A stretch of 58,330 nucleotides of DNA. It comes from Pseudomonadota bacterium (GTDB lineage Bacteria; Pseudomonadota; Gammaproteobacteria; Burkholderiales; Burkholderiaceae_F). Numbering within the stretch: the stretch's first letter is position 1; each line of letters begins with the position of its first letter. The position numbers and the translations under genes were made by a program. Under the pieces are notes generated by a model that did no database searches, was not told where the DNA came from, and saw only the letters and a program-made list of their open reading frames with translations. This document shows, in pieces, positions 50,812 to 58,330 of the stretch. Where the stretch lies: positions 1 through 58,330 of the forward strand of contig JAKOQB010000208.1 in NCBI GenBank assembly GCA_029778535.1. Direction: 5' to 3'.

Positions 50812-51507
50812 TCAGACCGACTGCATGAACTGCGCGGCGATCAACCGGCGCACGGTCGCCGCGAAATCCTGCGGCACGCGCGCCCAGCCATGCCGCGCAC
50901 ACCAGGCGCGCGCGACGCTGGTCACCGCGCCGGCGCGATAGCGACGCGTCTGGCCGAGCGCTTCTTCGAGCGCATTCGCTGCCGCGGTCAACGGCTCGAT
51001 ATCGGCATCGACGATCAGCACCGCATGCGCAAGCACGATCTGCCGGCCTTCGATCCGGCGCCATGCCTGCGCGGTGCCGGCGATCTTGCGACCGTCGACC
51101 GCGAGGTTGTAGCGGCCGTCGCAGAACGAGCCTTCGACTGCCTGCGTCGTCGCCGTCAGGCCGAGGGGCGCCAGCGCGGACTGCAGCCCGGCGCACAGCG
51201 CGCGGTAGATCGCGTCGGTCGCGGCGGGCGTGGCGCGGGTGGGGAAGACGAGGGTCAGGTTGGTCAGGCCCGGGCCCTGCGGTACGAGGCCGCCGCCGGA
51301 GTCGCGTACTTGCAGCGCGTGACCGTGTGTCGACCAGGCCGGAGCGCGGGTGTAGCTGCGCGGCACCGACCAGCCCGCTTCACCTTGCCACACATGCGCC
51401 TGCGCGCGGCCATCGGCGGCTGCGTGCTCCATCCAACGCGCTTCGCTGTCGATGCCGTCGGGCAGCGGGTGGTCGTGGACGGTGAGCGAGGTGAATGTGG
51501 ACAGCAC
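50812..51507 (-). CDS. Lipoate-protein ligase A family protein
   Basis: A 231-residue protein of the LplA/BPL fold: RYTRAP-like PRSYTRAPAWSTHGHALQVRDSGGGLVPQGPGLTNLTLVFP (lipoate site with RDSGGG), and SFCDGRYNLAVDGRKIAGTAQAWR, where the Lys of GRKIAGTAQ is the family active residue. It would attach lipoate to the E2 lipoyl domain encoded by the upstream acoC. GTG 51507 lies just downstream of an inverted repeat. The frame beyond it runs into the repeat and is unlikely coding. Confidence 0.87.
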   Translation of the reverse strand: MLSTFTSLTVHDHPLPDGIDSEARWMEHAAADGRAQAHVWQGEAGWSVPRSYTRAPAWSTHGHALQVRDSGGGLVPQGPGLTNLTLVFPTRATPAATDAIYRALCAGLQSALAPLGLTATTQAVEGSFCDGRYNLAVDGRKIAGTAQAWRRIEGRQIVLAHAVLIVDADIEPLTAAANALEEALGQTRRYRAGAVTSVARAWCARHGWARVPQDFAATVRRLIAAQFMQSV

Positions 51508-51512
51508 ACGCG

Positions 51513-51607
51513 CGTCGTCCCGGCGCAGGCCGGGACCCAATTTCAACGGTACAAGATTGGGCCCCGGCCCCGGATCCAGTCCGGGGCAGGCTCTGCGCCG
51601 GGGCGAC
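51513..51607. repeat. GTCGCCCCGGC-family repeat, extended copy
   Basis: The left arm is 51513-51537. The right arm (51560-51607) carries an extra block of about 24 bases containing CCGGATCCAGTCCGGGGCAG, which itself folds. It lies between acoC and lplA. Confidence 0.85.
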
Positions 51608-51617
51608 GGCGGCCATA

Positions 51618-52739
51618 TCACGTCAAGTGCGCACGCAGCAGCGCGTTGACCTCGCTTGCCTTTTCCATCATCGCCATGTGGCCGGCGTGATCGAGCACGT
51701 GCACCTTCGCGCCGGCGGGCGCGTGCGCTGCGTGGGCGACCGGAATCACGCGGTCGTCGCCACCCCAGATCACGAGCAGCGGCGGAGCCGTGGCCGAGAG
51801 CTTGCGCGCGGGCTGCGCGGCCTGTCTGCCGCCGCCGAAGAGCGATGTGCCCAGTTCGGTGAGCAGCGCCTGCACGCCGTCGAGCCGCTTGTACTTGAGC
51901 ACGTCGTCGATCAACTGGCGTGTCACCAGGGACGGGGCGGCGAAGAGCTGCTCCATCAGGGGCTTCAGTTCGCGCCGCGAACCCGCGTGGGCGAAGCCCT
52001 CGATATAGCCGGTGTCGATCTCTTCGCCCAGTCCCGCGCTGTTCAGCAGCGCCAGCGAAGCGATGCGATGCGGCGCCGCCAGCGCCATCTGCGCCGCGAT
52101 CGCGCCGCCCATCGAGTGCCCCACGGCGTGCACGCGCTCGACGTTGATCGCGTCGAGAAAACGCAGCACGAAACTCGCCAGCGCCTCGATCGATACGCCG
52201 GGAAGCCGCACGTCCGACTCGCCATGCCCCGGCAGGTCGAGCGCGATCACCGGAGCGTGCTCGGCCACCGCGTCGAGGTTGAACAGCCAGTTGTTCAGAT
52301 CGCCACCATAGCCGTGCAGGAACAGCACCGGCGCCTTGCCCGCCGCGGCATCGCCACGCCGTGCGTAGCGGACGCGGATGCCGCCGACCTCGGCGTACTC
52401 GTACGCCGGCGCGCCCTCCTGCTCGCCCTCGCCCGCGGCGGGAACGACGTAGGCGGCGATGAACGCGTCGATGTCGGCATCGCTCACCTCCGGTGGCGCC
52501 AGCACCCCGAGCAGCGCCTTGACCGGCAGCGTCTCGCCTTCACGCGCGACCCGGCGGCGCAGCAGCCCGGCGTCGCCGGCTTCATAGGTGTTGGAGATCT
52601 TGTCGGTCTCGATGTCGACGATCGGCTGGCCGACGCGAATCTGCGCGCCCTCGTCGACCAGCCAGGCGGTGATCGTGCCCTCGCGCATCTCCAGCCCCCA
52701 CTTGGGCATGATCACCGGCGTGATTGCAGCCGCGGCCAT
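51618..52739 (-). CDS. acoC: Acetoin dehydrogenase E2 with alpha/beta hydrolase
   Basis: A 373-residue protein with an N-terminal lipoyl domain (IMPKWGLEMREGTITAWLVDEGAQIRVGQPIVDIETDKISNTYEA, lipoyl Lys in ETDKIS) and a C-terminal alpha/beta hydrolase domain (VLFLHGYGGDLNNWLFNL, VHAVGHSMGGAIAAQMALAAPHR, DHAGHMAMMEKA). This combination is typical of AcoC. It carries the acyl group from AcoAB to CoA. ATG 52739 overlaps the acoB stop by one base (TGATG), so translation is coupled. Confidence 0.95.
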   Translation of the reverse strand: MAAAAITPVIMPKWGLEMREGTITAWLVDEGAQIRVGQPIVDIETDKISNTYEAGDAGLLRRRVAREGETLPVKALLGVLAPPEVSDADIDAFIAAYVVPAAGEGEQEGAPAYEYAEVGGIRVRYARRGDAAAGKAPVLFLHGYGGDLNNWLFNLDAVAEHAPVIALDLPGHGESDVRLPGVSIEALASFVLRFLDAINVERVHAVGHSMGGAIAAQMALAAPHRIASLALLNSAGLGEEIDTGYIEGFAHAGSRRELKPLMEQLFAAPSLVTRQLIDDVLKYKRLDGVQALLTELGTSLFGGGRQAAQPARKLSATAPPLLVIWGGDDRVIPVAHAAHAPAGAKVHVLDHAGHMAMMEKASEVNALLRAHLT

Positions 52740-53755
52740 CAGTGCTTGCCCTTGCCCATCGTGCGCTTGACGGCGGCGGCGATCCTGTCCGCGCTCGGGA
52801 TATACGCGTCCTCGAGCACCGGCGAGAACGGCACCGGCACGTGCGGCGGCGTGACGAGTTCGATCGGGCCCTTGAGCGCCGCGAACGCCTGCTGCGCCAC
52901 CTGCGCCGAAATGTCGGCGGCGATGCTGCAGCGGGGATTGGCCTCGTCGACGCACACCAGGCGGCCGGTCTTCTCGACGCTTTCGAGCACGGTGTCCAGA
53001 TCGAGCGGCGACAGCGTGCGCAGGTCGATCACCTCGCAGTCGATGCCTTCCTTCGCCAGCGCCGTCGCGGCGTCGAGCGCGCGGTGCACCATCAGGCCGT
53101 AGGCGACGATCGATGCGCTCTTGCCTTCGCGCACGACGTTGGCCTCGCCGAACGGGATCGCGTACAGCGCCTCGGGCACTTCGCCCTCGAGGCCGTACAG
53201 GTTCTTGTGCTCGCAGAAGATCACCGGGTCGTTGTCGCGGATCGACTGCACCAGCAGGCCCTTGGTGTCGTACGGCGTGCTCGGGCACACGACCTTCAGC
53301 CCCGGGATGTGCGTGAAGATCGGGGTCAGCATCTGCGAGTGCTGCGCGGCCGCGCGGAAGCCCGCGCCGACCATCGCGCGGATCACGACCGGCGTTTGAG
53401 CCTTGCCGCCGAACATGTACTTGAACTTCGCCGCCTGGTTGAAGATCTGGTCGAAGCACACGCCCATGAAGTCGATGAACATCAGCTCCGCCACCGGGCG
53501 CATGCCGCACGCCGCCGCACCGATCGCCGCGCCGATGTAGGCGGACTCCGATAGCGGCGTGTCGAGGAGGCGATCGCCGTGCTTGGCGTACAGCCCCTTG
53601 GTGACGCCGAGCACGCCGCCCCACGCGTCGCGTTCGCCCTGCGCGCCGGCGCCGCCGACGATGTCCTCACCCATCAAGATCACCGACGGATCGCGCGCCA
53701 TCTCCTGGTCGAGCGCTTCGTTGATCGCCTGCTTCATGCTGATCTTGCGTGCCAT
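52739..53755 (-). CDS. acoB: Acetoin dehydrogenase E1 beta subunit
   Basis: A 338-residue thiamine-diphosphate enzyme beta subunit: SMKQAINEALDQEMARDPSVILMGEDI, DTPLSESAYIGAAIGAAACGMRPVAELMFIDFMG, RAMVGAGFRAAAQHSQ, DPVIFCEHKNLYG and CVDEANPRCSIAADI. It forms the alpha2beta2 E1 with AcoA and cleaves acetoin or a related 2-oxo substrate. It starts at ATG 53755, with a repeat-containing spacer from acoA. Confidence 0.95.
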   Translation of the reverse strand: MARKISMKQAINEALDQEMARDPSVILMGEDIVGGAGAQGERDAWGGVLGVTKGLYAKHGDRLLDTPLSESAYIGAAIGAAACGMRPVAELMFIDFMGVCFDQIFNQAAKFKYMFGGKAQTPVVIRAMVGAGFRAAAQHSQMLTPIFTHIPGLKVVCPSTPYDTKGLLVQSIRDNDPVIFCEHKNLYGLEGEVPEALYAIPFGEANVVREGKSASIVAYGLMVHRALDAATALAKEGIDCEVIDLRTLSPLDLDTVLESVEKTGRLVCVDEANPRCSIAADISAQVAQQAFAALKGPIELVTPPHVPVPFSPVLEDAYIPSADRIAAAVKRTMGKGKH

Positions 53756-53790
53756 GGGAGGTCTCCTTGGAATTCGTTCAAGAACGCGTG

Positions 53791-53864
53791 CGTCGCCCCG
53801 GCGCAGGCCGGGGCCCAAGTTGCACACGGCCGAAAATTGGGTCCCGGCCTGCGCCGGGACGACG
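53791..53864. repeat. GTCGCCCCGGC-family repeat in acoA-acoB spacer
   Basis: The arms 53791-53815 and 53840-53864 are near-perfect complements over 25 bases, with changes at two positions. The AT-richer loop is 24 bp. The left arm equals that of the copies at 36505 and 43782. Confidence 0.9.
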
Positions 53865-53871
53865 GGCGTGC

Positions 53872-54855
53872 TCAGTAGCTGACGTACACATCGGTGGTCA
53901 GATCCGCCGCGGTCGGCAGCGGCGCGGCTTTGGCTTCGGTGACCGCGCGCTCGATCAGCCCGAGCACCTCCTCGTCGATCTTCCTCAGCTCGGAATCGGG
54001 GATCACGCCGGCGCCGACCACCGCGCCGATGAACTTCTTGATGCAGTCCTTGTTGGAGCGGATGTCGTCCAGTTCGCCCGGCCCGCGATAGGTCTGCGCG
54101 TCGCCTTCGAAGTGGCCGTAGAAGCGCACCATCTTGCATTCGAGCAGCGACGGCCCCGCGCCGCTGCGCGCGCGCTTGATGATCTCGCCCGCCGCCTCGT
54201 ACACGGCGAAGAAATCGGTGCCGTCGACCGTCACGCCGGGCATCCCGAAGCCGGCTGCGCGGTCGACGTACGAATCGACCGCCACGCCGTACTCGCGCGA
54301 GGTGGATTCCGCATAACCATTGTTCTCGACGACGAAGATCGCCGGCAGGTTCCACACCGCGGCGAGGTTCAGGCTTTCGAGAAACATGCCCTGGTTCGAC
54401 GCGCCGTCGCCGACGAAGCTCACCGCCACCTCGCCTTTCTTGCGGAATTTGGCCGCGAGCGCCGCGCCGCACGCGAGCGGCGCGCCGGCGCCGAGGATGC
54501 CGTTCGCACCCATCATGCCCTTGGACAGATCCGCGATGTGCATCGAGCCGCCCTTGCCCTGGCACGCGCCGCCCTTCTTGCCGTAGATCTCCTTCATCAT
54601 CTCCATCACGTTCACGCCCTTGGCGATGCAGTGGCCGTGGCCGCGATGGGTCGACGCGATGCGATCGCCGTCGGCCAGATGCATCATGATTCCGGCGGCC
54701 GCGGCCTCCTCGCCCGCGTACAGGTGCACGAACCCCGGAATGTCGCCGCGCGCGAAATCGACGTGCAGCCGCTCTTCGAATTCGCGGATCGTGCGCATCG
54801 TGCGATACGCGTGCAGCAACTGCTCCTTGTTCAGCGGAAAGGGATTGCCAGCCAT
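53872..54855 (-). CDS. acoA: Acetoin dehydrogenase E1 alpha subunit
   Basis: A 327-residue thiamine-diphosphate E1 alpha subunit. Visible: LLHAYRTMRTIREFEERL, RGHGHCIAKGVNV, GKGGSMHIADLSKGMMGANGILGAGAPLACGAALAA, the ThDP/Mg motif VSFVGDGASNQGMFLESLNLAAVWNLPAIFVVENNGYAES near residue 160, and MVRFYGHFEGD. Pairs with AcoB. ATG 54855 follows acoX by 23 bp. Confidence 0.95.
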   Translation of the reverse strand: MAGNPFPLNKEQLLHAYRTMRTIREFEERLHVDFARGDIPGFVHLYAGEEAAAAGIMMHLADGDRIASTHRGHGHCIAKGVNVMEMMKEIYGKKGGACQGKGGSMHIADLSKGMMGANGILGAGAPLACGAALAAKFRKKGEVAVSFVGDGASNQGMFLESLNLAAVWNLPAIFVVENNGYAESTSREYGVAVDSYVDRAAGFGMPGVTVDGTDFFAVYEAAGEIIKRARSGAGPSLLECKMVRFYGHFEGDAQTYRGPGELDDIRSNKDCIKKFIGAVVGAGVIPDSELRKIDEEVLGLIERAVTEAKAAPLPTAADLTTDVYVSY

Positions 54856-54878
54856 CTTCTGTCTCCTCTCGTTGCGGT

Positions 54879-55976
54879 TCAGCGGGCAGGGGTGCGGAGC
54901 AGCCCTTCGGCAGCGGCGAAGCGCATGCAGCGGGCCACGTCCACGGTGAAGAAAGCGTTCTCGCGCAGGGTCACGCGTACGCGATCGCCCGGCTCGAAGC
55001 CGAGCTCGCGCTCGCCGTCGAGCGCGATCGTGCCGGCCTCGTGCGCGACATCCATCGGCTGGTCGGCGACCATCGCGTGCCACGCGGCGATCGGCACCGG
55101 CCGCACCATGCCGGGCGCGATCGGCGCCTGAAGCACGACGCGCGCGCCGTCAGCGTCGGGCGCGATCTCGATCGCCAGCCCGCCGCGGTGATCGCGCGCC
55201 ACCGGGTGCAGCAGGCCGCCGATGGCCGAGAGCCCGATGCACTGCGGATCGGCGAACGCCAGATACGCGGCGCGCAGCGACTCCGGCTTCCACAGCGCAC
55301 GCGCGCCGATGTAGCGATCGCTCGTGATCACCGCATCGACGATCGCGATGTCGCGCCGCGTCTGATTGTGCGACTCGATCGCGACTTCAACCAGCTTGTG
55401 CGACGCGAGCGCGGTGGCCGCGGGCACGCGGCCGCAGACGCACAGGCCGACCGCCATGCCGGTGATGGTCGGCTCGCGCATCTCCGGAAACGCGTTGTTG
55501 GTGCCGGTCGAAAGGCCCGCGATCGGAATGCGCGAATCGAGCCGGCGCAGTTCACGCACCACCGCGCGGTGCGTGCCGTCGCCGCCGAGCACGACGATCG
55601 CATCGACCTTCGCCTGCGCCAGCAGTCGCGTGGCGACGAACGTGTCCTCGACCGTGGAGTCGGGCTCCATGTCGAGGAATTCGAATTCCGGCCAATGCTC
55701 GCCGTGCGCCGCGTGCCGATCGCGCTTCAGGCTGCGTTCGAGCAGCGCGCGAATGCCGCCGCGGTCCGGCATCATCAGCACGCGCGCCACGCCGCACGCC
55801 GCCGCCGCGCTCAGCATGCGCAGCACGATGTTCACGCGGTCGCTGATCTGCAAGTTGCCGGCATTGGCGACCACGCGGCGGATGTCGCGCGCGGAGACCG
55901 GGTTGGCGATTACGCCGATGGCGGGGGCGCGAGTGGCGCTGTACGGGTACGTAGCAGGAGCCTTGCGGGAGTGCAT
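54879..55976 (-). CDS. acoX: AcoX, ATP-NAD-kinase-like protein of aco operon
   Basis: A 365-residue protein with an NAD-kinase-like core: AIGVIANPVSARDIRRVVAN, VDAIVVLGGDGTHRAVVREL (the GGDGT motif) near residue 130, and GLSTGTNNAFPEMREPTITGMAVGL. It lies first in acoXABC operons; its own reaction is not established. ATG 55976 gives about 15 more residues than usual before the conserved block. The mapped sigma-54 promoter puts transcription start right at this ATG. No other start codon lies before the conserved block. Confidence 0.92.
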   Translation of the reverse strand: MHSRKAPATYPYSATRAPAIGVIANPVSARDIRRVVANAGNLQISDRVNIVLRMLSAAAACGVARVLMMPDRGGIRALLERSLKRDRHAAHGEHWPEFEFLDMEPDSTVEDTFVATRLLAQAKVDAIVVLGGDGTHRAVVRELRRLDSRIPIAGLSTGTNNAFPEMREPTITGMAVGLCVCGRVPAATALASHKLVEVAIESHNQTRRDIAIVDAVITSDRYIGARALWKPESLRAAYLAFADPQCIGLSAIGGLLHPVARDHRGGLAIEIAPDADGARVVLQAPIAPGMVRPVPIAAWHAMVADQPMDVAHEAGTIALDGERELGFEPGDRVRVTLRENAFFTVDVARCMRFAAAEGLLRTPAR

Positions 55977-55987
55977 CGCCGCGGTCG

Positions 55988-56003
55988 TGCAATCGATGTG
56001 CCA
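55988..56003 (-). promoter_or_regulatory. Sigma-54 promoter for acoXABC
   Basis: On the minus strand TGGCACATCGATTGCA matches the -24/-12 consensus TGGCAC-N5-TTGCA with exact spacing. Predicted transcription start is about 12 bases downstream of the GC, near 55977. Confidence 0.85.
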
Positions 56004-56094
56004 GCCGACGCGGAGCGATGACAAAGCGGTGCGGATGCTCCCTGCGCCGCGCGGCGCTCGCGGGATGAGCGGCCGTGGCGCTACCCGGCTGTCC

Positions 56095-56130
56095 CGCTGT
56101 GACTGGTGTCACAGCGCTTCAATGTGACAG
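56095..56130. promoter_or_regulatory. Likely AcoR upstream activator site
   Basis: CGCTGTGAC-TGGT-GTCACAGCG (56095-56116) is a perfect 9-bp-arm inverted repeat, and TGTGACAG at 56123-56130 is a further half site. It lies about 92 bp upstream of the sigma-54 box, a usual enhancer distance. A neighbouring AcoR-type regulator is the natural ligand. Confidence 0.7.
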
Positions 56131-56390
56131 TCGTCGCGGATTGCGCTTGGCCGGCGTGGCAAACGGATGTTCGTGGTCCGGCGACCGGGTTCGGCGAGAT
56201 CGCAAGAGTAGGAATCCGCTTGTCGCCGCTAGCAGACGCTGCTCGGGTGCTATTGCCGTTGAAACCGGAGCTTCTTAGTAGGGCAGACCGAGTTTACAGT
56301 CGACGCCGGTCGGGCGACGCCGAAACCAGCGCGGTCGGGCGCGACTGGCAGAATCGGCGGCATGGATCGAGGCTCGGACGGAGCGTGCTC
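56131..56390. other. Non-coding stretch with no recognised feature
   Basis: Between the activator site and the WYL-TerB remnant I see no gene, tRNA or repeat of the families found elsewhere. Base composition shifts toward AT across it, which suggests it is the edge of inserted DNA. GGAG at 56380-56383 could be the ribosome binding site of the following frame. Confidence 0.5.
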
Positions 56391-57476
56391 ATGGAGTTCT
56401 TATTCGGTCTGGTTGTTGTCGCGCTGGTCTGGTTCCTATTTCGTACGCTTCGCTCAAGAAAGAAGGCGCAGGAGCCAATCGAGATCCCCGTCAAAGTCAA
56501 GATCACATAAGAAGAACGCCCAGGGCAAGCGGCAACTAAGGAAGTCGACAAGGACGCTTGGGAAGGCAGCTTCTGGGAGGTCCAACACCCGATCAACGTC
56601 AAGGCGCGGCTGAAGCTCGACTACGTTGACGGATATGGCAAGACAAGTAGCCGCACGGTCGATGTCCGTGAATTCGGCGGTTTCGGTGACACATGCCTTC
56701 TCATCGGGCATTGCCAAATGCGCGATGCGACACGCACTTTCCGCACCGACCGAATCAAACGCTGCATTGACGAGGACACCGGCGAGATCATCAGCGACGT
56801 GCGCGCCTACCTGATCAAGCGTTACGAAGAGTCGCCTGAGCGCAGCCGCGACAAGTTGGTCGAAGACGAGTGCGACGTGCTGCGGGTGCTGCTCTACCTC
56901 GGCAAGGCGGATGGTCAACTGCGGGCGGCGGAGAAAGCGGTAATCCGAGACACCTGTGTGGCGCTCGTCGGCGACTCTCGACTGACCGACAAGCAGATTG
57001 ACAATCTGTTTGCGACGCTAGACGTGCCAACGCTGCAGGCGTTCAAGCTCGCGGTGGGCAGGTTGTCGAAACGTGACCAGAGCAGCCGGCAGGTGCTTCT
57101 CGACGCGGCACAGAAGATGATCGGAACGCAAAAGGCTGTGCACCAAGCTGAACAGGAAGCGATCGACTACATGCGAAAGCGGTTTGCGGCAGCGGGTAAG
57201 TTGTCCGCGACTACATCGCCCCGCTCCTTGGCCTCGGCCTCGCTCGGGTGCGCCGGGGAGCACAAGGTCCAATCGCCGAAATCAGGGCGTTCCAGTTCCG
57301 AGGTAGCCGGACGGGATAGTGACTGGATCGCGACGTGCCACCACAGGCAGCGGCGGAGCACCGGCCGCAACGCCCGCAAACGTCGCGAAGTCATCTTCGA
57401 TAGACGCAATCACTTGCTGGCTGAACAGAACCGGGTTGACGCAGAAACTTCCATCGGCCTCAACTTGGACTGCTGA
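56391..57476 (+). pseudogene. WYL-TerB domain gene broken by an in-frame TAA
   Basis: From ATG 56391 the frame codes MEFLFGLVVVALVWFLFRTL (membrane helix), RSRKKAQEPIEIPVKVKIT, then TAA at 56508-56510. The same frame continues with WEGSFWEVQHPINVKARLKLDYVDGYGKTSSRTVDVREFGG, CQMRDATRTFRTDRIKRCID (WYL-like) and DVLRVLLYLGKADGQLRAAEKAVIRDTCVALVGDSRL...YMRKRF (TerB-like). So a single nonsense codon interrupts an otherwise intact gene. ATG 56718 lies within the second domain. The tail after about 57195 looks unrelated, and a TAA at 57197-57199 is one frame off, hinting at a late frameshift. Codon use is less GC-rich than neighbours. Confidence 0.8.
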
Positions 57477-57803
57477 GCCGCTGTCATGCGTCAGCCATCC
57501 GGACGGAAGTGCGCCGCCTCGCGTCTTCGTCGCAAGCGTGACCTGGTGAAGAAACCCGTGCCTATATACGGTCCAAAACTGCCGCGCGGTCACTGCGTCC
57601 TTGAGCGCCGGGAAGATTCTGCAAATGTCTGGCATCGCCGGATCGATCTTGTCTTCCGGCCCGAGTTTGTTCCTTTGACGTAGATATCGTTCGAAGAGAG
57701 GAAGCGAAATCATGAACACAGCGATGCCGGCGTCCCGAACCGGGTAGAGGCGCGCGAGTACGTCGACGTACCAAGCGCGGAAGTTCTTCAACTGTTCCGA
57801 CAC
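57282..57803 (-). CDS. Hypothetical protein
   Basis: A 173-residue protein starting at GTG 57803, which has TTTGGAGG just upstream. The N-terminal half is helical with a hydrophobic segment (AGIAVFMISLPLFERYLRQ) and an acidic-basic helix. The second half (FWTVYRHGFLHQVTLATKTRGG, GWLTHDSGSAVQVEADGSFCVNPVLFSQQVI) looks folded. I do not recognise the family. Its 3' end overlaps the unrelated tail of the broken WYL-TerB frame. Like that gene it is less GC-rich than the aco genes on each side. Confidence 0.68.
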   Translation of the reverse strand: MSEQLKNFRAWYVDVLARLYPVRDAGIAVFMISLPLFERYLRQRNKLGPEDKIDPAMPDICRIFPALKDAVTARQFWTVYRHGFLHQVTLATKTRGGALPSGWLTHDSGSAVQVEADGSFCVNPVLFSQQVIASIEDDFATFAGVAAGAPPLPVVARRDPVTIPSGYLGTGTP

Positions 57804-57944
57804 GACTGCCTCCAAACGAAAGATAGGCCCTGCCCGACCGGGCTCTCTATGAGAGGAGAGAGGATACCGAGCTAAACGAAGCGGCCAGTCGCACGGTCCG
57901 CTTTTCGTCGTGAGCACGCGGGCGAACCGGTTGAGAGCTGCCGT

Positions 57945-58330
57945 TCAGTCGCCGCCGTGCCAATCGGGCAGATGATTCGGCGCCGTGATCCCCCACCGCT
58001 TCATGCGCCGATACAGCGTCATGCGCGCCACACCGAGCTGCTTTGCCACCGCGGTGACGTTCCAGTGCGCCGCGCGCAGATACTGCTGCAGCAGTTGCGC
58101 CTCCGGCGGCAGCACGAGCGGCGCGGGTGCCTCTTCCTGCGCGGCGCGCGCGGCGGCGGCGAGCAGCGCGTCGGGCAGATCGGCGAGCTGGATGTAGCCG
58201 CCGCTGCACACCGCGGTCGCGTACTCGAGCACGTTGCGCAGCTCGCGCAGGTTGCCGGGCCAGCGCCAGGCGCGCAGCCAGTCCATGACCTCGGGCGCGA
58301 TCATGGGCGCGGCAGCGCCGATCCCGGCGA
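57945..58330 (-). CDS. acoR: Sigma-54 activator AcoR, C-terminal part (cut by window)
   Basis: Only the 3' end is present; the 5' part lies beyond 58330. The visible part has DWLRAWRWPGNLRELRNVLEYATAVC, the end of the AAA+ sigma-54 interaction domain with the conserved WPGNLRELxN. The Fis-type helix-turn-helix WNVTAVAKQLGVARMTLYRRMKRWGI lies near the C terminus. With acoXABC nearby, it is very likely the acetoin activator. It reads on the same strand as acoX, 1.9 kb upstream. Confidence 0.88.
   Translation of the reverse strand, partial: AGIGAAAPMIAPEVMDWLRAWRWPGNLRELRNVLEYATAVCSGGYIQLADLPDALLAAAARAAQEEAPAPLVLPPEAQLLQQYLRAAHWNVTAVAKQLGVARMTLYRRMKRWGITAPNHLPDWHGGD

Noticed and set aside
56718..57476. 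An intact gene starting at ATG 56718
   Set aside because: The start lies in the middle of a WYL-like domain whose first part is encoded upstream in the same frame, so this is the downstream part of a broken gene. Its last 90 codons overlap another gene.

Overview
The window reads as a chromosomal segment of a GC-rich betaproteobacterium, probably Burkholderiales. Support comes from the order tRNA-Leu/queA/tgt/yajC/secD/secF, the cytochrome b561, cytochrome c', purB and GST neighbourhood, a red-type Calvin-cycle operon with a divergent CbbR, and an acoXABC operon. Species cannot be named from this sequence. Coding density is high and almost every gene is recognisable. Where a start codon was moved from the longest open frame, the entry gives the reason.

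Layout. 1-384: a 145-bp tandem repeat carrying 5' halves of a tRNA-Leu gene, then the intact tRNA-Leu(CAA). 442-6062: queuosine genes queA and tgt, then yajC-secD-secF. 6158-9605: cytochrome b561, cytochrome c', purB and a GST-fold protein. 9639-14819: ornithine cyclodeaminase-like and FAD amine oxidase-like genes (divergent), two small unknown genes, moaC and a BepA-like protease. 14944-19819: TrxR-type ferredoxin-NADP reductase, an unknown gene, purC and a UvrD-type helicase. 19967-22668: a two-subunit periplasmic molybdenum hydroxylase (IorAB type). 22687-28793: a minus-strand aromatic acyl-CoA operon with a 2-aminobenzoyl-CoA/salicylyl-CoA type monooxygenase-reductase, MarR, crotonase, acyl-CoA dehydrogenase and SDR, and a readable promoter/operator. 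28813-33932: NUDIX-MBL fusion, a GH100-like protein, an adenosine-specific-kinase family protein, a lipoprotein, a methyltransferase and dgkA.

33984-44584 is the carbon-fixation block: cbbR divergent from cbbL-cbbS-cbbX-cbbF-cbbP-cbbT-cbbY, a thioredoxin-fold gene and a second CbbY-like phosphatase. RuBisCO fixes CO2, CbbX reactivates it, CbbP and CbbF/CbbT regenerate RuBP, and CbbY probably removes inhibitory sugar bisphosphates. Most spacers in this operon carry long inverted repeats from several families that recur elsewhere in the window. 44695-49461: an M43-type metalloprotease, a small lipocalin-like protein, an M14 carboxypeptidase, a Uma2 nuclease-fold protein and a thiolase.

49576-58330 is the acetoin/2-oxo-acid dehydrogenase region on the minus strand: acoX-acoA-acoB-acoC, then lplA, a decayed thiamine-binding (MTH1187/DUF77) gene and a DUF364 gene. 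Upstream of acoX are a consensus sigma-54 promoter and a perfect inverted repeat suited to an AcoR-type activator. The 3' end of acoR is cut by the window edge. Between acoR and its presumed target lies visibly less GC-rich DNA with a WYL-TerB gene broken by one in-frame TAA and an unknown gene.

The items most worth a second look are the tRNA-Leu half-gene tandem array at the left edge, the repeat-filled cbb spacers, the two decayed genes, and the sigma-54/AcoR control region in which acoX appears almost leaderless.
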